The notes under the pieces are model-generated. The model worked only from the letters and a program-made list of their open reading frames with translations. It was not told where the DNA came from and searched no databases. From NCBI GenBank assembly GCA_002095075.2, contig LVCE01000001.1:62001-126000 (forward strand): a stretch of 64,000 bases of DNA, given 5' to 3'. Positions 10,267 to 19,021 of this stretch are shown one piece after another. Position 1 is the first letter of the stretch. Each line of letters starts with the position of its first letter. Source of the DNA: Francisella endosymbiont of Ornithodoros moubata (GTDB lineage Bacteria; Pseudomonadota; Gammaproteobacteria; Francisellales; Francisellaceae). The translations under genes and the position numbers were made by a program.

Positions 10267-11472
10267 GTGCTATATAGATTAAAACTGTTATTAAGCAGGA
10301 AAAACTCAAAAAAAGAACGTATAAGAGCCAAACTAGAGATTGATATTTCAATTATCTTTATAATGCTTGGTCTGCTTACTTTTGGTTGGGTGATGGTGAC
10401 TTCTGCATCAATGATTGTTGCTTTAGATGACTACAATAATCCTTATTTTTATTCTATTAGGCAGAGCTTTTTTGCAATTATTACAATCTTTTTGTTTTTA
10501 TTAGCTTTATTAGTACCAACTAAGAATTATGAAAAGAATTATAATATTTTTTTCTTTGTGATGCTGATTATTTTGGTTGCTGTACTTGTGCCAGGAATTG
10601 GAAAAAGTGTCAATGGTGCGCGACGCTGGATACCTTTGATAATTATTAATATCCAAGTTGCAGAGTTAGCTAAACTTTTAGCAATTATATTCTTCTCAGG
10701 TTATATCGCTGAAAATCTAAAAAAAATGGCTAATTTAAAAGAAGGGATTCTCACACCAATCACTTTGTTGGGTTGTATCGCGATATTGTTGTTGATGCAG
10801 CCAGATTTTGGCTCTACAGTTGTTATCTCAATATGTGTTATGGGGATGCTGTTTGTATCAGGTAACAAAGTGCGTTGGTATGGTTTACTTTTGGGTGCTA
10901 TGGTTATGATGGCAGCAATGTTGGTAATTATATCACCATATCGAATGCATAGAATAACAGGTTTTTTACACCCATGGGAAAATGCCAATGACTCTGGCTA
11001 TCAGCTTGTTCAAGCGTTGATAGGTTTTGGACGTGGTGGCTGGTTTGGTGATGGGCTTGGCAATGGGATTCAAAAACAGTTTTTCTTACCAGAGGCGCAT
11101 ACTGACTTTATCACTTCTATAATTGCTGAAGAGTTAGGTGTTGTTGGCTTGATGGTTCTACTTGTAGTGTATTTATTTATTGTGTTTAGAGCTATGAGTA
11201 TTGCTAAAATGGCCTTTGAACTTAAAAGATACTATCAGGCTTGTCTTGCTTACGGTGTTGGCTTTTGGGTTGCCTTTCAAGTTTTTGTTAATATTGGTGT
11301 TAATACAGGATTACTCCCTACTAAGGGACTTACACTACCACTTATAAGTTATGGAGGAAGTAGTTTATTAATTATGTGTTATACATTAGGCGTCTTGGTT
11401 AGGGTTGATTTTGAGAACAAACTTTTAGCAGATACAATTAATCCACGCTATATCTACAAGAAGGTAAAATAG
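10267..11472 (+). CDS. ftsW: Septal peptidoglycan polymerase FtsW
   Basis: SEDS-family inner-membrane glycosyltransferase that polymerises lipid II at the division septum with FtsI. The 401 residues have about ten membrane helices. Recognisable SEDS features are GARRWI in the middle, the PEAHTDFI block with the key Asp near residue 280, and the C-terminal PLISYGGSSL motif. The start is a GTG, with the murD stop and a TAGGAA ribosome site just upstream, so it completes the small cell-wall operon. It converges on naxD, leaving only 3 nt between the stops. murG and ftsQ, usual neighbours in other bacteria, are not here. Confidence 0.95.
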   Translation: MLYRLKLLLSRKNSKKERIRAKLEIDISIIFIMLGLLTFGWVMVTSASMIVALDDYNNPYFYSIRQSFFAIITIFLFLLALLVPTKNYEKNYNIFFFVMLIILVAVLVPGIGKSVNGARRWIPLIIINIQVAELAKLLAIIFFSGYIAENLKKMANLKEGILTPITLLGCIAILLLMQPDFGSTVVISICVMGMLFVSGNKVRWYGLLLGAMVMMAAMLVIISPYRMHRITGFLHPWENANDSGYQLVQALIGFGRGGWFGDGLGNGIQKQFFLPEAHTDFITSIIAEELGVVGLMVLLVVYLFIVFRAMSIAKMAFELKRYYQACLAYGVGFWVAFQVFVNIGVNTGLLPTKGLTLPLISYGGSSLLIMCYTLGVLVRVDFENKLLADTINPRYIYKKVK

Positions 11473-11475
11473 TAG

Positions 11476-12285
11476 TTATTGTAGTATAATATTATGATAT
11501 TTCTGATCTTTTAGCGCTTGTTTGGAGTTAAAGTATGCAAATTCTTTAACGCGTGATTGCGATATCGGATCTTTTATATCAATATCTACAGCAGGGTGAC
11601 ACATTATTATGCCACCATCTTTAATTTCGACGTAAGCTTCTAGAATAACTCTTCTAAAGTCTTGATTATTACTCTCTAACGAGTAGACACCAGAAAAACT
11701 TGAATTATGTTTGATATTATTTTTTATTAACATGTTATAGAATTTTTTTGCGCCACTACGGTAGATTATTAGTGACTTAAAATCTGACTTATCTATTTTA
11801 TATGTTGAGCGGATATATGTTTGCTTAGTATACATATTGAAATCTTTATATAGATTTATAACAGCTTTTCTAATCACTGGAAAATGATGGACATGCTGAT
11901 GACCATCGATAAAATCAGGTAACTCACCCCAATGTTCGATAAAGTTATTTATCTGAGCTTTCAACTCATTGTAAACATCTGCATAACTTATTGCTCTGAG
12001 TTTTGATTTGACAAGAAGTTTTGATAGCGATAAAAATTTTCGATTGCTAGTTATAGATTTTGGATTTGTAAAAGCACTACCCTCAGTTAAATTTAAATGT
12101 ATACCAACATGACTAAAATCATCATATATTTTTCTTAATTGAGCAATTCCTGGTTTGAATGCTGACATATTTGGCATACAGCTAGTGGCATTAATAATCT
12201 TTTTTTCTAAAAGATTAATAATAGCGCTGTTAATATTATCACTCATACCAAAGTCATCTGCACAAATTATTATTTTTTTAACCAT
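11476..12285 (-). CDS. naxD: YdjC/ChbG-family deacetylase NaxD (lipid A modification)
   Basis: A 269-residue carbohydrate deacetylase of the YdjC family. The metal and catalytic signature CADDFGMSDN lies at residues 8-17, the HxxxH block DGHQHVHHFPVI at mid-protein, and HPAVDIDI near the end. In Francisella this gene next to flmF2 and flmK is NaxD, reported to deacetylate the polyprenyl-phosphate GalNAc intermediate so that galactosamine can be added to lipid A. That function is established in F. novicida. Here it is inferred from motifs and the matching neighbourhood. It is divergent from flmF2 with a gap of about 100 nt that probably holds both promoters. Confidence 0.9.
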   Translation of the reverse strand: MVKKIIICADDFGMSDNINSAIINLLEKKIINATSCMPNMSAFKPGIAQLRKIYDDFSHVGIHLNLTEGSAFTNPKSITSNRKFLSLSKLLVKSKLRAISYADVYNELKAQINNFIEHWGELPDFIDGHQHVHHFPVIRKAVINLYKDFNMYTKQTYIRSTYKIDKSDFKSLIIYRSGAKKFYNMLIKNNIKHNSSFSGVYSLESNNQDFRRVILEAYVEIKDGGIIMCHPAVDIDIKDPISQSRVKEFAYFNSKQALKDQKYHNIILQ

Positions 12286-12386
12286 AACTTTTATTTGCTA
12301 ATATAATTATCGCCTTTACTACTATGTATTTTATACTTTCATAGTTATAATATCATTAATTAAGATTAATATATTTTGTATTTGTG

Positions 12387-13340
12387 ATGACAAGTAGGGA
12401 TGTTAATAAACCGCGTATTTATGCGATGATACCAGTTTATAATGAAGAAGTACTAATAGATTCTTTTTTGAGGGAGCTAGCAGCTAAACTTAGCCAAATT
12501 ACTATGAACTATAAAATAATAGTTGTTGATGATGGAAGTTCGGATAATTCTAAGAAAATTATTCAAAAATTAGTTGATCAGCTAAATATTAAATTTATTA
12601 GTTTTTCAAGAAACTTTGGTCAGGAGGCAGCTATTACAGCTGGTCTAGAAGCATCTAAAGATGCGGATGCTGCGATAATAATGGATTGTGACTTCCAACA
12701 TCCTATTGAAGTAATAAATCAGTTTTACAGCAAATGGTGTGAAGGCTACTCTAATATTTATGGTGTAAGAACAAGAAAAGATCAGAGTGCTACGAGAAGT
12801 TTTCTATCTGAGACATTCTTTAAGTTTAGTAATAAGCTTATGGGAGTGAAAATTCCTGCTAATGCTGGTTATTTTAGATTATTAGATAAACAATGTATAA
12901 AAGCATTTAATTCACTACCTGAGAATAGTCGTTTTATTAGGGGACTTTTTGCATGGATTGGCTTTAGCTCTTATGCTATACCATTTGAGGTAGCAGATCG
13001 TAAAGATGGTACTTCAAGTCGCTGGGGATACAAAAAACTCTTTAAGCTAGCATTTACGGGTATATTCTCTTTCTCATCGGTTCCGCTTAGATTGATATCT
13101 GTTTTAGGTATTGTAATTTCAATATTTGCATTGACATACGGCTTTTATATTTTTGTTCAAAGCTTGTTCTTTAATGTCAATGTATCAGGTTGGCCAACTA
13201 TAGTTGTGAGTATTATGTTCTTTAGTGGTGTTCAGCTTATTTCTCTGGGAGTTTTAGGCGAGTATATAAGTCGTATATTTGATGAGGCAAAAAAGCGCCC
13301 TAGATATATTGTTGATGAAGATGAAAGTAGAAATATTTAA
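12387..13340 (+). CDS. flmF2: Polyprenyl-phosphate N-acetylgalactosamine synthase-like glycosyltransferase FlmF2
   Basis: A GT2 family glycosyltransferase of about 317 residues. Its N-terminal nucleotide-sugar domain carries VVDDGSSDNS and MDCDFQHP (the DxD metal motif). Two membrane helices near residues 235-255 and 275-295 tether it to the inner membrane, like ArnC and DPM1-type synthases. In Francisella, FlmF2 loads GalNAc onto polyprenyl phosphate for lipid A decoration. A GTG at 12384 precedes the ATG used here by one codon and either could start. The neighbours naxD and flmK supply the next steps. It is intact. Confidence 0.9.
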   Translation: MTSRDVNKPRIYAMIPVYNEEVLIDSFLRELAAKLSQITMNYKIIVVDDGSSDNSKKIIQKLVDQLNIKFISFSRNFGQEAAITAGLEASKDADAAIIMDCDFQHPIEVINQFYSKWCEGYSNIYGVRTRKDQSATRSFLSETFFKFSNKLMGVKIPANAGYFRLLDKQCIKAFNSLPENSRFIRGLFAWIGFSSYAIPFEVADRKDGTSSRWGYKKLFKLAFTGIFSFSSVPLRLISVLGIVISIFALTYGFYIFVQSLFFNVNVSGWPTIVVSIMFFSGVQLISLGVLGEYISRIFDEAKKRPRYIVDEDESRNI

Positions 13341-13606
13341 AATTTTATATAGATTAATTCTATTTTGTAACTCTATTTAGCTAAACTGATCTAAACTTTT
13401 ATTTTTAGTTAGAACGAAAAAGTCTTTTGATAAGTAATTGCTTACTTTGTCGAGTTACCTAATTAATCTTATGCATATTAATATGCTTAAATACTAATAT
13501 TTGATTAGTGTTATTTTTAATTTTAATAGGAGCAAAAATTTTAACTTTATGCTTTTAAAACTCACTAAAAGTTAAGTAGTTTAATTATTAGTAGCCTTCA
13601 ATTTGG

Positions 13607-15373
13607 TTATTTTACAACCCTGACTACAACATTTTTATTATAGTTACCTTTAATGTCGAAATTTACGCTAGGGTATGTTTGTTTTAATTTTTGTAACTGT
13701 TTTTCAGAAGTAAAGATAATAATATCTTTGTTAGTATTTAGCAGTTTATTAAATTCAGGGTAAGTTATTAGATATTTAGGCCATTGACCATTCTGTGCTT
13801 GTTTATATTGGTTTATGCCATAGTAAAATTCTCTCGCCCAGTTATCAATCTCAGGCTTATAAGTATTCCAGTTGTAAACTATGTAGATATTACCATTGAG
13901 TAATATTGGTAGATCTTCCTCATAGCCTTTTTGTTTTAGCTCTTCTTTCAATATAAAATGTTTTGGTTGTGGCCTATTATAATAAACAAAAATAGTATCT
14001 GAATTAGAATCATTGAGTACCTTAGCAACGAGAGGCTCAGAAGTTCTTAGATCAAAATAAGGAATTACAAGTTGTCCTAAAACATTAAGTAGCATTAGAG
14101 TAAAAATTATTAGCATAATTGCCTGTCTAATTTGATTTTTTAATGATAGTTTAAGGCTAAAAGCTATTATCAACACAGTTACTGCTACTAAAGTAGTATA
14201 TAGCAAAGGTGCTTCAGTATTTAAAAGAAGTTTTTGCATTAAAGAAAATACGATAATAGCAACAGCAGCTACTAGAAATATGATACTTGCAATAATATGC
14301 ATTTTTTTCAACATAGCGATATTGTCATTATTTTTAACTATTTTCTCAAATGATAATGCCATTAATAGTGATAATGGTGCAAATATAGGCAAAATATAGC
14401 TTATGATTTTTGAGCTAGGAATTGAGAAAAATACTAAAATTAACAAACACCAAGATGTTATTAGAAAAGTTGTGGAGTCTTGTTTTCTATTTTGCCAAAT
14501 TATTTTTGTACCTTTAAATAATCTATTAAGGAGTAAGACACTAAATGGTAAGAATACAGTGAGTATGATTACAAAATAAAACCATGGTCCTATTGCATTG
14601 TTAAAGCCATGACCAACAAAGCGGTAAAATTGTTGAAAATAGAAAAAAAAATATAAAAAGTTAGGGTTTTGTTGCTGTACTAATACTAGCCAAGGTGTGA
14701 TTATAGTAACAAATAATACTGCTCCTGTAGGTATATATAGTTCTTTTAGTCTATACCAATTATTAGTTATAAGCATCCAAATAAATATAGTCATGCATGG
14801 AAAGACGATAGCCATAAGTCCTTTAGTTAGAAATGCTAGGGCAGATACAAAATATGCTGTATACATAAGCAAGCGCTTAGCCTTATTAGCATTAGTCTGT
14901 TTTAAACTAGCTAAGCACAAAAAAAATGCAATCCAAAGTAGGTTGGCTACTATAAGATCCATATTTGCATAGTGAGACTCAAAAAAATAAAGTACATTTG
15001 CTGCTAAAATAAGACTTGCTAGAATTCCAGCAAATCGCGAATAGAAGTACCTACCAAAAGTATATATCAAAATACATCCTAATATGCCAAATAAAGCTTG
15101 AGGTAGTCTAATTGCCCATGGATTAATACCAAAAAAATGCATTGAAGTAGCCTCAAGCCAATAATAAAGAGGAGGCTTATCTAAAAAAGGTACACCATTG
15201 ATAGTTGGAGTAACCCAGTTACCAGAACTTAACATTTCGCGCGCTATTTCGGGATAGCGACCTTCATCAGGTATACTAAGATGGCGCCAACCAAGAAAGA
15301 TAAAGAAATATACTATATATATGCTTAGCAAAATCAATATATCAAAATAATAAGAATTTTTAAATTTACTCAT
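13607..15373 (-). CDS. flmK: Lipid A galactosaminyltransferase FlmK (ArnT/GT83 family)
   Basis: A large inner-membrane glycosyltransferase of 588 residues from the ATG used here, 595 if the upstream TTG at 15394 starts. About a dozen helices are followed by a periplasmic C-terminal domain. The first periplasmic loop has the ArnT-type block PDEGRYPEIAREML, holding the catalytic acidic residues, and then FLDKPPLYYW. In Francisella FlmK moves galactosamine from the polyprenyl carrier to the lipid A phosphate, lowering surface charge. It converges on flmF2 across 266 nt in which I see no gene. The start choice is uncertain because neither codon has a good ribosome site. Confidence 0.9.
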   Translation of the reverse strand: MSKFKNSYYFDILILLSIYIVYFFIFLGWRHLSIPDEGRYPEIAREMLSSGNWVTPTINGVPFLDKPPLYYWLEATSMHFFGINPWAIRLPQALFGILGCILIYTFGRYFYSRFAGILASLILAANVLYFFESHYANMDLIVANLLWIAFFLCLASLKQTNANKAKRLLMYTAYFVSALAFLTKGLMAIVFPCMTIFIWMLITNNWYRLKELYIPTGAVLFVTIITPWLVLVQQQNPNFLYFFFYFQQFYRFVGHGFNNAIGPWFYFVIILTVFLPFSVLLLNRLFKGTKIIWQNRKQDSTTFLITSWCLLILVFFSIPSSKIISYILPIFAPLSLLMALSFEKIVKNNDNIAMLKKMHIIASIIFLVAAVAIIVFSLMQKLLLNTEAPLLYTTLVAVTVLIIAFSLKLSLKNQIRQAIMLIIFTLMLLNVLGQLVIPYFDLRTSEPLVAKVLNDSNSDTIFVYYNRPQPKHFILKEELKQKGYEEDLPILLNGNIYIVYNWNTYKPEIDNWAREFYYGINQYKQAQNGQWPKYLITYPEFNKLLNTNKDIIIFTSEKQLQKLKQTYPSVNFDIKGNYNKNVVVRVVK

Positions 15374-15461
15374 GTTAGTAGTATTTTCTGTCAAAAGTAT
15401 GGGATAAATTTAGCTATAATTAACCAAAAACTCAAGAAAATATTAGCCTTAAGATTTGCAA

Positions 15462-15725
15462 CTATATTTCACTGAATTGTTCTGGTTTTTCTTCTTGATT
15501 CTCAAATAGAAATTTATACATTTGTTCTTTGAGAAATTCTTTTGCTTTTGGGTCAATTAGATTTAAGCGGTATTCATTGATCAAGATGGTTTGATGCGCT
15601 AACCATGCTTGCCAAGCTTGATTAGAGATTTCAGCATGAATTTTTTTACCTAGCTCACCAGGTAGTGGCTGAAATGGAATTGCATCTAACTCTTTGATGA
15701 TATTTTTACAAAAAACTTTTGTCAT
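15462..15725 (-). CDS. yggX: YggX-family iron trafficking / oxidative damage protection protein
   Basis: A small cytoplasmic protein of 87 residues (E. coli YggX 91). The conserved FCKNIIKELDAIPFQPLPG start, GELGKKIHAEISNQAW and the ILINEYRLN and FLFEN blocks identify the family, which protects Fe-S clusters and limits iron-driven DNA damage. The conserved Cys near the N-terminus is present at residue 6. It sits 20 nt downstream of tusE in the same direction, so the two are probably co-transcribed. Confidence 0.93.
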   Translation of the reverse strand: MTKVFCKNIIKELDAIPFQPLPGELGKKIHAEISNQAWQAWLAHQTILINEYRLNLIDPKAKEFLKEQMYKFLFENQEEKPEQFSEI

Positions 15726-15745
15726 ATGATTTTACTTCTTTAATC

Positions 15746-16060
15746 TTAAATACATCGTTTAGGTTTAGGCAAGCCAGCTAATTTAGCTGCTTGTACGGCT
15801 GGTGATACTGGAAATAAAGTTTGTAAATATAGACTATTACCTATTTTTTCATCATATTTTTCTTTCAAAACTTTTACAAGCTCTCTAATTGCTGGCGATT
15901 TATTGGTTTGTTGATAAAATTGACGTAAAAATTCTATAATAAGTATGTGATCTTGTGTGAGTGATATATTTTCTTGTGCAGCAGCTAAATTGCAGAAATT
16001 TATATCCCAACTTACAAAGTCAAGTAAAAAGCCGTGCTCGTCTGTGTTGTAGTTATCCAT
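15746..16060 (-). CDS. tusE: TusE/DsrC-family sulfur relay protein
   Basis: A 104-residue DsrC/TusE protein, the last sulfur carrier that hands persulfide sulfur to MnmA for 2-thiouridine in tRNA. The family's C-terminal arm is visible as GLPKPKRCI, with the sulfur-carrying Cys at position 103, second from the end. The earlier block NKSPAIRELVKVL is also typical. It is divergent from sspA (88 nt between starts) and is followed by yggX. No other tus genes lie in the window. Confidence 0.9.
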   Translation of the reverse strand: MDNYNTDEHGFLLDFVSWDINFCNLAAAQENISLTQDHILIIEFLRQFYQQTNKSPAIRELVKVLKEKYDEKIGNSLYLQTLFPVSPAVQAAKLAGLPKPKRCI

Positions 16061-16148
16061 AAATATGGTAAAATTTGATATTAGTTCTTATTATCTACAA
16101 TTATATCAAACTATAGTAATTGTTTTAATCTATAAAAAGGCATATTTG

Positions 16149-16778
16149 ATGAAAGTTACATTATATACAACAAAGTATTGTCCATATTCTCTTAGAGCGA
16201 GAATTGCTTTATCAGAAAAGAAAATAGCAACAGATATCGTAGAGGCTGGGGATTTAGAACCAGGTATGATCAAGAAAATCTCTCCTAATGGTGTTTTCCC
16301 TGTTTTAAGGGAGAAAGACTATAATATTAATAATAGAAAAGCATTGTTAATCTATATAGATGAGAGGTTTCCTGCTCCAAGTTTGTTACCAAGTGTGGTC
16401 AATGAGCGTATAAAGATACGCTTATCGCTTGATAAGATTGATAACGAGTGGTATCCGGTACTAGATCAAATTCGCAAGAACAGAACAAACGAGGCGAAGC
16501 TTAAATCGATATTCAAAGATTTAAAAGAAAGTTTATTAGTGATGGAGAAAGCTTTTACTGGATCAGAGTTTTTTATATCTTCTGGCTTTACTCTAGCGGA
16601 TTGTTATATCGCTGCTTTGATTATTTGTTTAGAAGCAGAAGGATTTATTCTAGATGAGGAATACAGTGCAATTTATGAATATAAGAGAAGGCTCTTTACT
16701 AGAGATTCCGTTAAAAAAGCTAACCTAAAAGGTGGTGCTGGTGAATCATTACTTAAAACTCTAAGAACACATAGATAA
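16149..16778 (+). CDS. sspA: Stringent starvation protein A (RNA polymerase-associated, MglA partner)
   Basis: A 209-residue glutathione S-transferase-fold protein without GST catalysis. It has a thioredoxin-like N-terminus (YTTKYCPYSLRARIAL, then SPNGVFPVL) and an all-helical C-terminal half ending GESLLKTLRTHR. In Francisella SspA pairs with MglA. The heterodimer binds RNA polymerase and, with ppGpp and PigR, turns on the pathogenicity island. The ATG at 16149 fits the family; the frame is open further upstream but encodes nothing family-like. mglA is not in the window. sohB follows after 11 nt. Confidence 0.93.
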   Translation: MKVTLYTTKYCPYSLRARIALSEKKIATDIVEAGDLEPGMIKKISPNGVFPVLREKDYNINNRKALLIYIDERFPAPSLLPSVVNERIKIRLSLDKIDNEWYPVLDQIRKNRTNEAKLKSIFKDLKESLLVMEKAFTGSEFFISSGFTLADCYIAALIICLEAEGFILDEEYSAIYEYKRRLFTRDSVKKANLKGGAGESLLKTLRTHR

Positions 16779-16789
16779 GGATGTAAGGT

Positions 16790-17812
16790 ATGTGGTATCA
16801 AAGTTTTATAAATTTTGTGTTTTTTGCCTTTAGTACTTTGTTAGTTGTTGCTGCTATAATCTTTGTAATTGGCAGTTTTTTTTCATTATTAAGCAAAGCA
16901 AAACAAGAAGCTGCAAGGCTAGCTAAAGGTAAGCTTGAGATAAATAAAATAGCAACTGAATATAAACAGACTAAACAACAGCTTTTAGAGACCTTACTTG
17001 ATAAAAAAGAGTATAAAAAGTTTTTAAAGGATCAAAAAGAATTAAATAAGCAAAATAAACCAAAACAAAAAGCTTTTGTTCTTAATTTTAAGGGTGATAT
17101 CCATGCTTCGCAAGTCGAAAACCTACGTAATGAAGTTTCAGCTGTCTTAGCAGTAGCTAACCCAGAGAATGAGATTATTGTCAGGATAGATAGTCCAGGA
17201 GGTGTTGTTAATGGTTATGGTTTTGCAGCAGCGCAACTAGAGCGTATTCATCAGTCTGGAATAAATCTGACAGTTTGTATTGATCAAGTTGCTGCAAGTG
17301 GTGGCTACATGATGTCAGCTGTTGCACATAAAATAATAGCAGCACCATTTGCTATAGTTGGCTCTATTGGAGTTGTTGGCACTATTCCTAATATTAGAGA
17401 ATTACTTGAAAAAAACGGCATCAATGTTGAAATGCATACTTCTGGAGAGTATAAGCGTACATTAACCACAGTTGGTGTTAATACGGAAGAAGGACGTAAT
17501 AAGTTTAAGCAAGATTTAGAGAATATTCATGAGCTATTTAAAAAACATATTCTGGTATATAGACCAAGTCTAGATATTAATAAAGTAGCTACTGGCGAAT
17601 ATTGGTTTGGTAAAGATGCCCTTGAGTTAGGCTTGATTGATAAAATTCAGACTTATGATGATTATTTAATCGATTTACTTAACAAACAGTATGATGTATA
17701 TGAAGTAAGTTATGTTATAAAAAAAGAAAAGGGGTTCTTAAAGTCTAAGCTTAATATGCTTAAAAGAACTATGGCAAACTTATTGTATGCATGTAAAATA
17801 AATATAGGATAA
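16790..17812 (+). CDS. sohB: SohB inner-membrane S49 serine protease
   Basis: A 340-residue signal peptide peptidase-like protease. One N-terminal membrane anchor (about residues 8-33) is followed by a charged linker and the S49 domain. The predicted nucleophile is Ser170 in AASGGYMMS and the general base Lys222 in SGEYKRTL, the Ser-Lys dyad of SppA/SohB. GSIGVVGTIPN lies between them. It probably trims membrane-embedded peptides on the periplasmic side. It is co-oriented with sspA and holB (2 nt apart), suggesting one transcript. Confidence 0.93.
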   Translation: MWYQSFINFVFFAFSTLLVVAAIIFVIGSFFSLLSKAKQEAARLAKGKLEINKIATEYKQTKQQLLETLLDKKEYKKFLKDQKELNKQNKPKQKAFVLNFKGDIHASQVENLRNEVSAVLAVANPENEIIVRIDSPGGVVNGYGFAAAQLERIHQSGINLTVCIDQVAASGGYMMSAVAHKIIAAPFAIVGSIGVVGTIPNIRELLEKNGINVEMHTSGEYKRTLTTVGVNTEEGRNKFKQDLENIHELFKKHILVYRPSLDINKVATGEYWFGKDALELGLIDKIQTYDDYLIDLLNKQYDVYEVSYVIKKEKGFLKSKLNMLKRTMANLLYACKINIG

Positions 17813-17814
17813 AA

Positions 17815-18726
17815 GTGTTATCTCTCACTACACATCAGCAACTTCTTGATAATTTTCTCAAGCAAAAAGCTAAGCAGATGCTTCATCATGCTTTTATATT
17901 CAGAGTAGAGGATGCTGTATTGATAGATAACTTTATTAACTCGTTGTGTCAATTATTGTTAAGTGAGAAAATACTTAGTTATAATGACTCACCGTATATC
18001 AATATAGCAGCGATTGAAAAGGATGAGATTAAAGTTGCAGAAATAAAAAAAATAATCAAAAATTGTGAGCTGACTGCACATAATGATTTAGCAAAGATTA
18101 TTATAATTCAAGAGCTTGATTTATTAAATGAATCAGCTGCTAATGCATTATTGAAGACATTAGAAGAACCAACACGGGATACTTTTTTTTTGATGTTTAC
18201 AAGAAACTATAATGATGTTTTAGCAACTGTCAAAAGTAGATCTTTAGTTTATGATATCAAATTTACTCAAAACGATAAGTATAATTATCTAAACTATGCA
18301 TTTGATATGTCAAAAGATGATATTGAAAAGTCATTACAAATGACACGTAATGATATAAATGTAATTGCTAAAATTAAGCTTGAACAACATTTTTGGCAAC
18401 TGCGAAATAACTTGATCAAAGTGCTAGCTAATCAGGTTAATCTAAATGTGTTTCTGAAAGAAGCTAATCCACATTTTAAGGATACTCTTTATTGGTTAAC
18501 TAGTATAGTTATAGATGTTTATTACTATAAACTTGATGAGCAAAACCAAGATATCGCAAACTATGATAAACTAGCAGTGATAAAATATCTTGCGGCTAAA
18601 TTTGATGTTGATTATATATACAAACTGTATTCTAAGGCTCTAGAGGCACAAAGCTATTTTGTAAAATTGAAAAATGTAGACAAAGAGTTAGTCCTAGAAA
18701 ACTTAATATTAGAAATTATAAAATAG
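17815..18726 (+). CDS. holB: DNA polymerase III subunit delta prime
   Basis: A 303-residue clamp-loader subunit. Its AAA+ fold is recognised by NELLKTLEEP-like text (ANALLKTLEEPTRDTFF) and the downstream KSRSLVYDIKF, matching the sensor and SRC-like region of delta prime. As in other HolB proteins there is no working Walker A. The zinc-binding cysteines of E. coli HolB are not evident. It starts with GTG, 2 nt after the sohB stop, so translation is probably coupled. Moderately divergent but intact. Confidence 0.85.
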   Translation: MLSLTTHQQLLDNFLKQKAKQMLHHAFIFRVEDAVLIDNFINSLCQLLLSEKILSYNDSPYINIAAIEKDEIKVAEIKKIIKNCELTAHNDLAKIIIIQELDLLNESAANALLKTLEEPTRDTFFLMFTRNYNDVLATVKSRSLVYDIKFTQNDKYNYLNYAFDMSKDDIEKSLQMTRNDINVIAKIKLEQHFWQLRNNLIKVLANQVNLNVFLKEANPHFKDTLYWLTSIVIDVYYYKLDEQNQDIANYDKLAVIKYLAAKFDVDYIYKLYSKALEAQSYFVKLKNVDKELVLENLILEIIK

Positions 18727-18736
18727 GTAAAATAAA

Positions 18737-19014
18737 ATGGATGTAAAACAACAACAAAAATTAAAGGCTCAAGCACACAGCTTAAAGCCAGTCGTTCTGA
18801 TGGGTGAGAAAGGCTTAACAGAAAATGTAATTTTAGAGATTGACTTAGCTTTGGCATCACATCAATTAATAAAGATAAAAGCAAGTCGTTTACCTAAAGA
18901 AAAAAGCAACAAATTGCCAGTGAAATTACTCAAGTCACAAAGTCTGAGCTTGTGCAGATTATTGGTAATATTATAGTCTTATACAGAATAAACCCAAATA
19001 AAGATAAAAGATAG
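18737..19014 (+). pseudogene. yhbY: YhbY ribosome-associated RNA-binding protein, single-base frameshift
   Basis: The first half matches the CRS1-YhbY domain: HSLKPVVLMGEKGLTENV, then QLIKIKASRLPKEK. At the A-run 18900-18905 the reading frame is lost. One more A would restore KQQIASEITQVTKSE, then VQIIGNIIVLYRINP, ending at a TAG at 19012-19014, for about 92 residues, the normal length (E. coli 97). As written it yields 79 residues with a nonsense tail. YhbY binds the pre-50S ribosome. It lies between holB and hemB in one operon-like array. This could be a real lesion, a slippage-rescued gene or a sequencing error in a homopolymer. Confidence 0.85.
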
Positions 19015-19021
19015 GTATAAT

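Noticed and set aside
13341-13606. A small gene or terminator between flmF2 and flmK
   Set aside because: No open frame of useful length was found, and only weak inverted repeats (around CTTTTAAAACTC) that are not distinguishable from AT-rich background.
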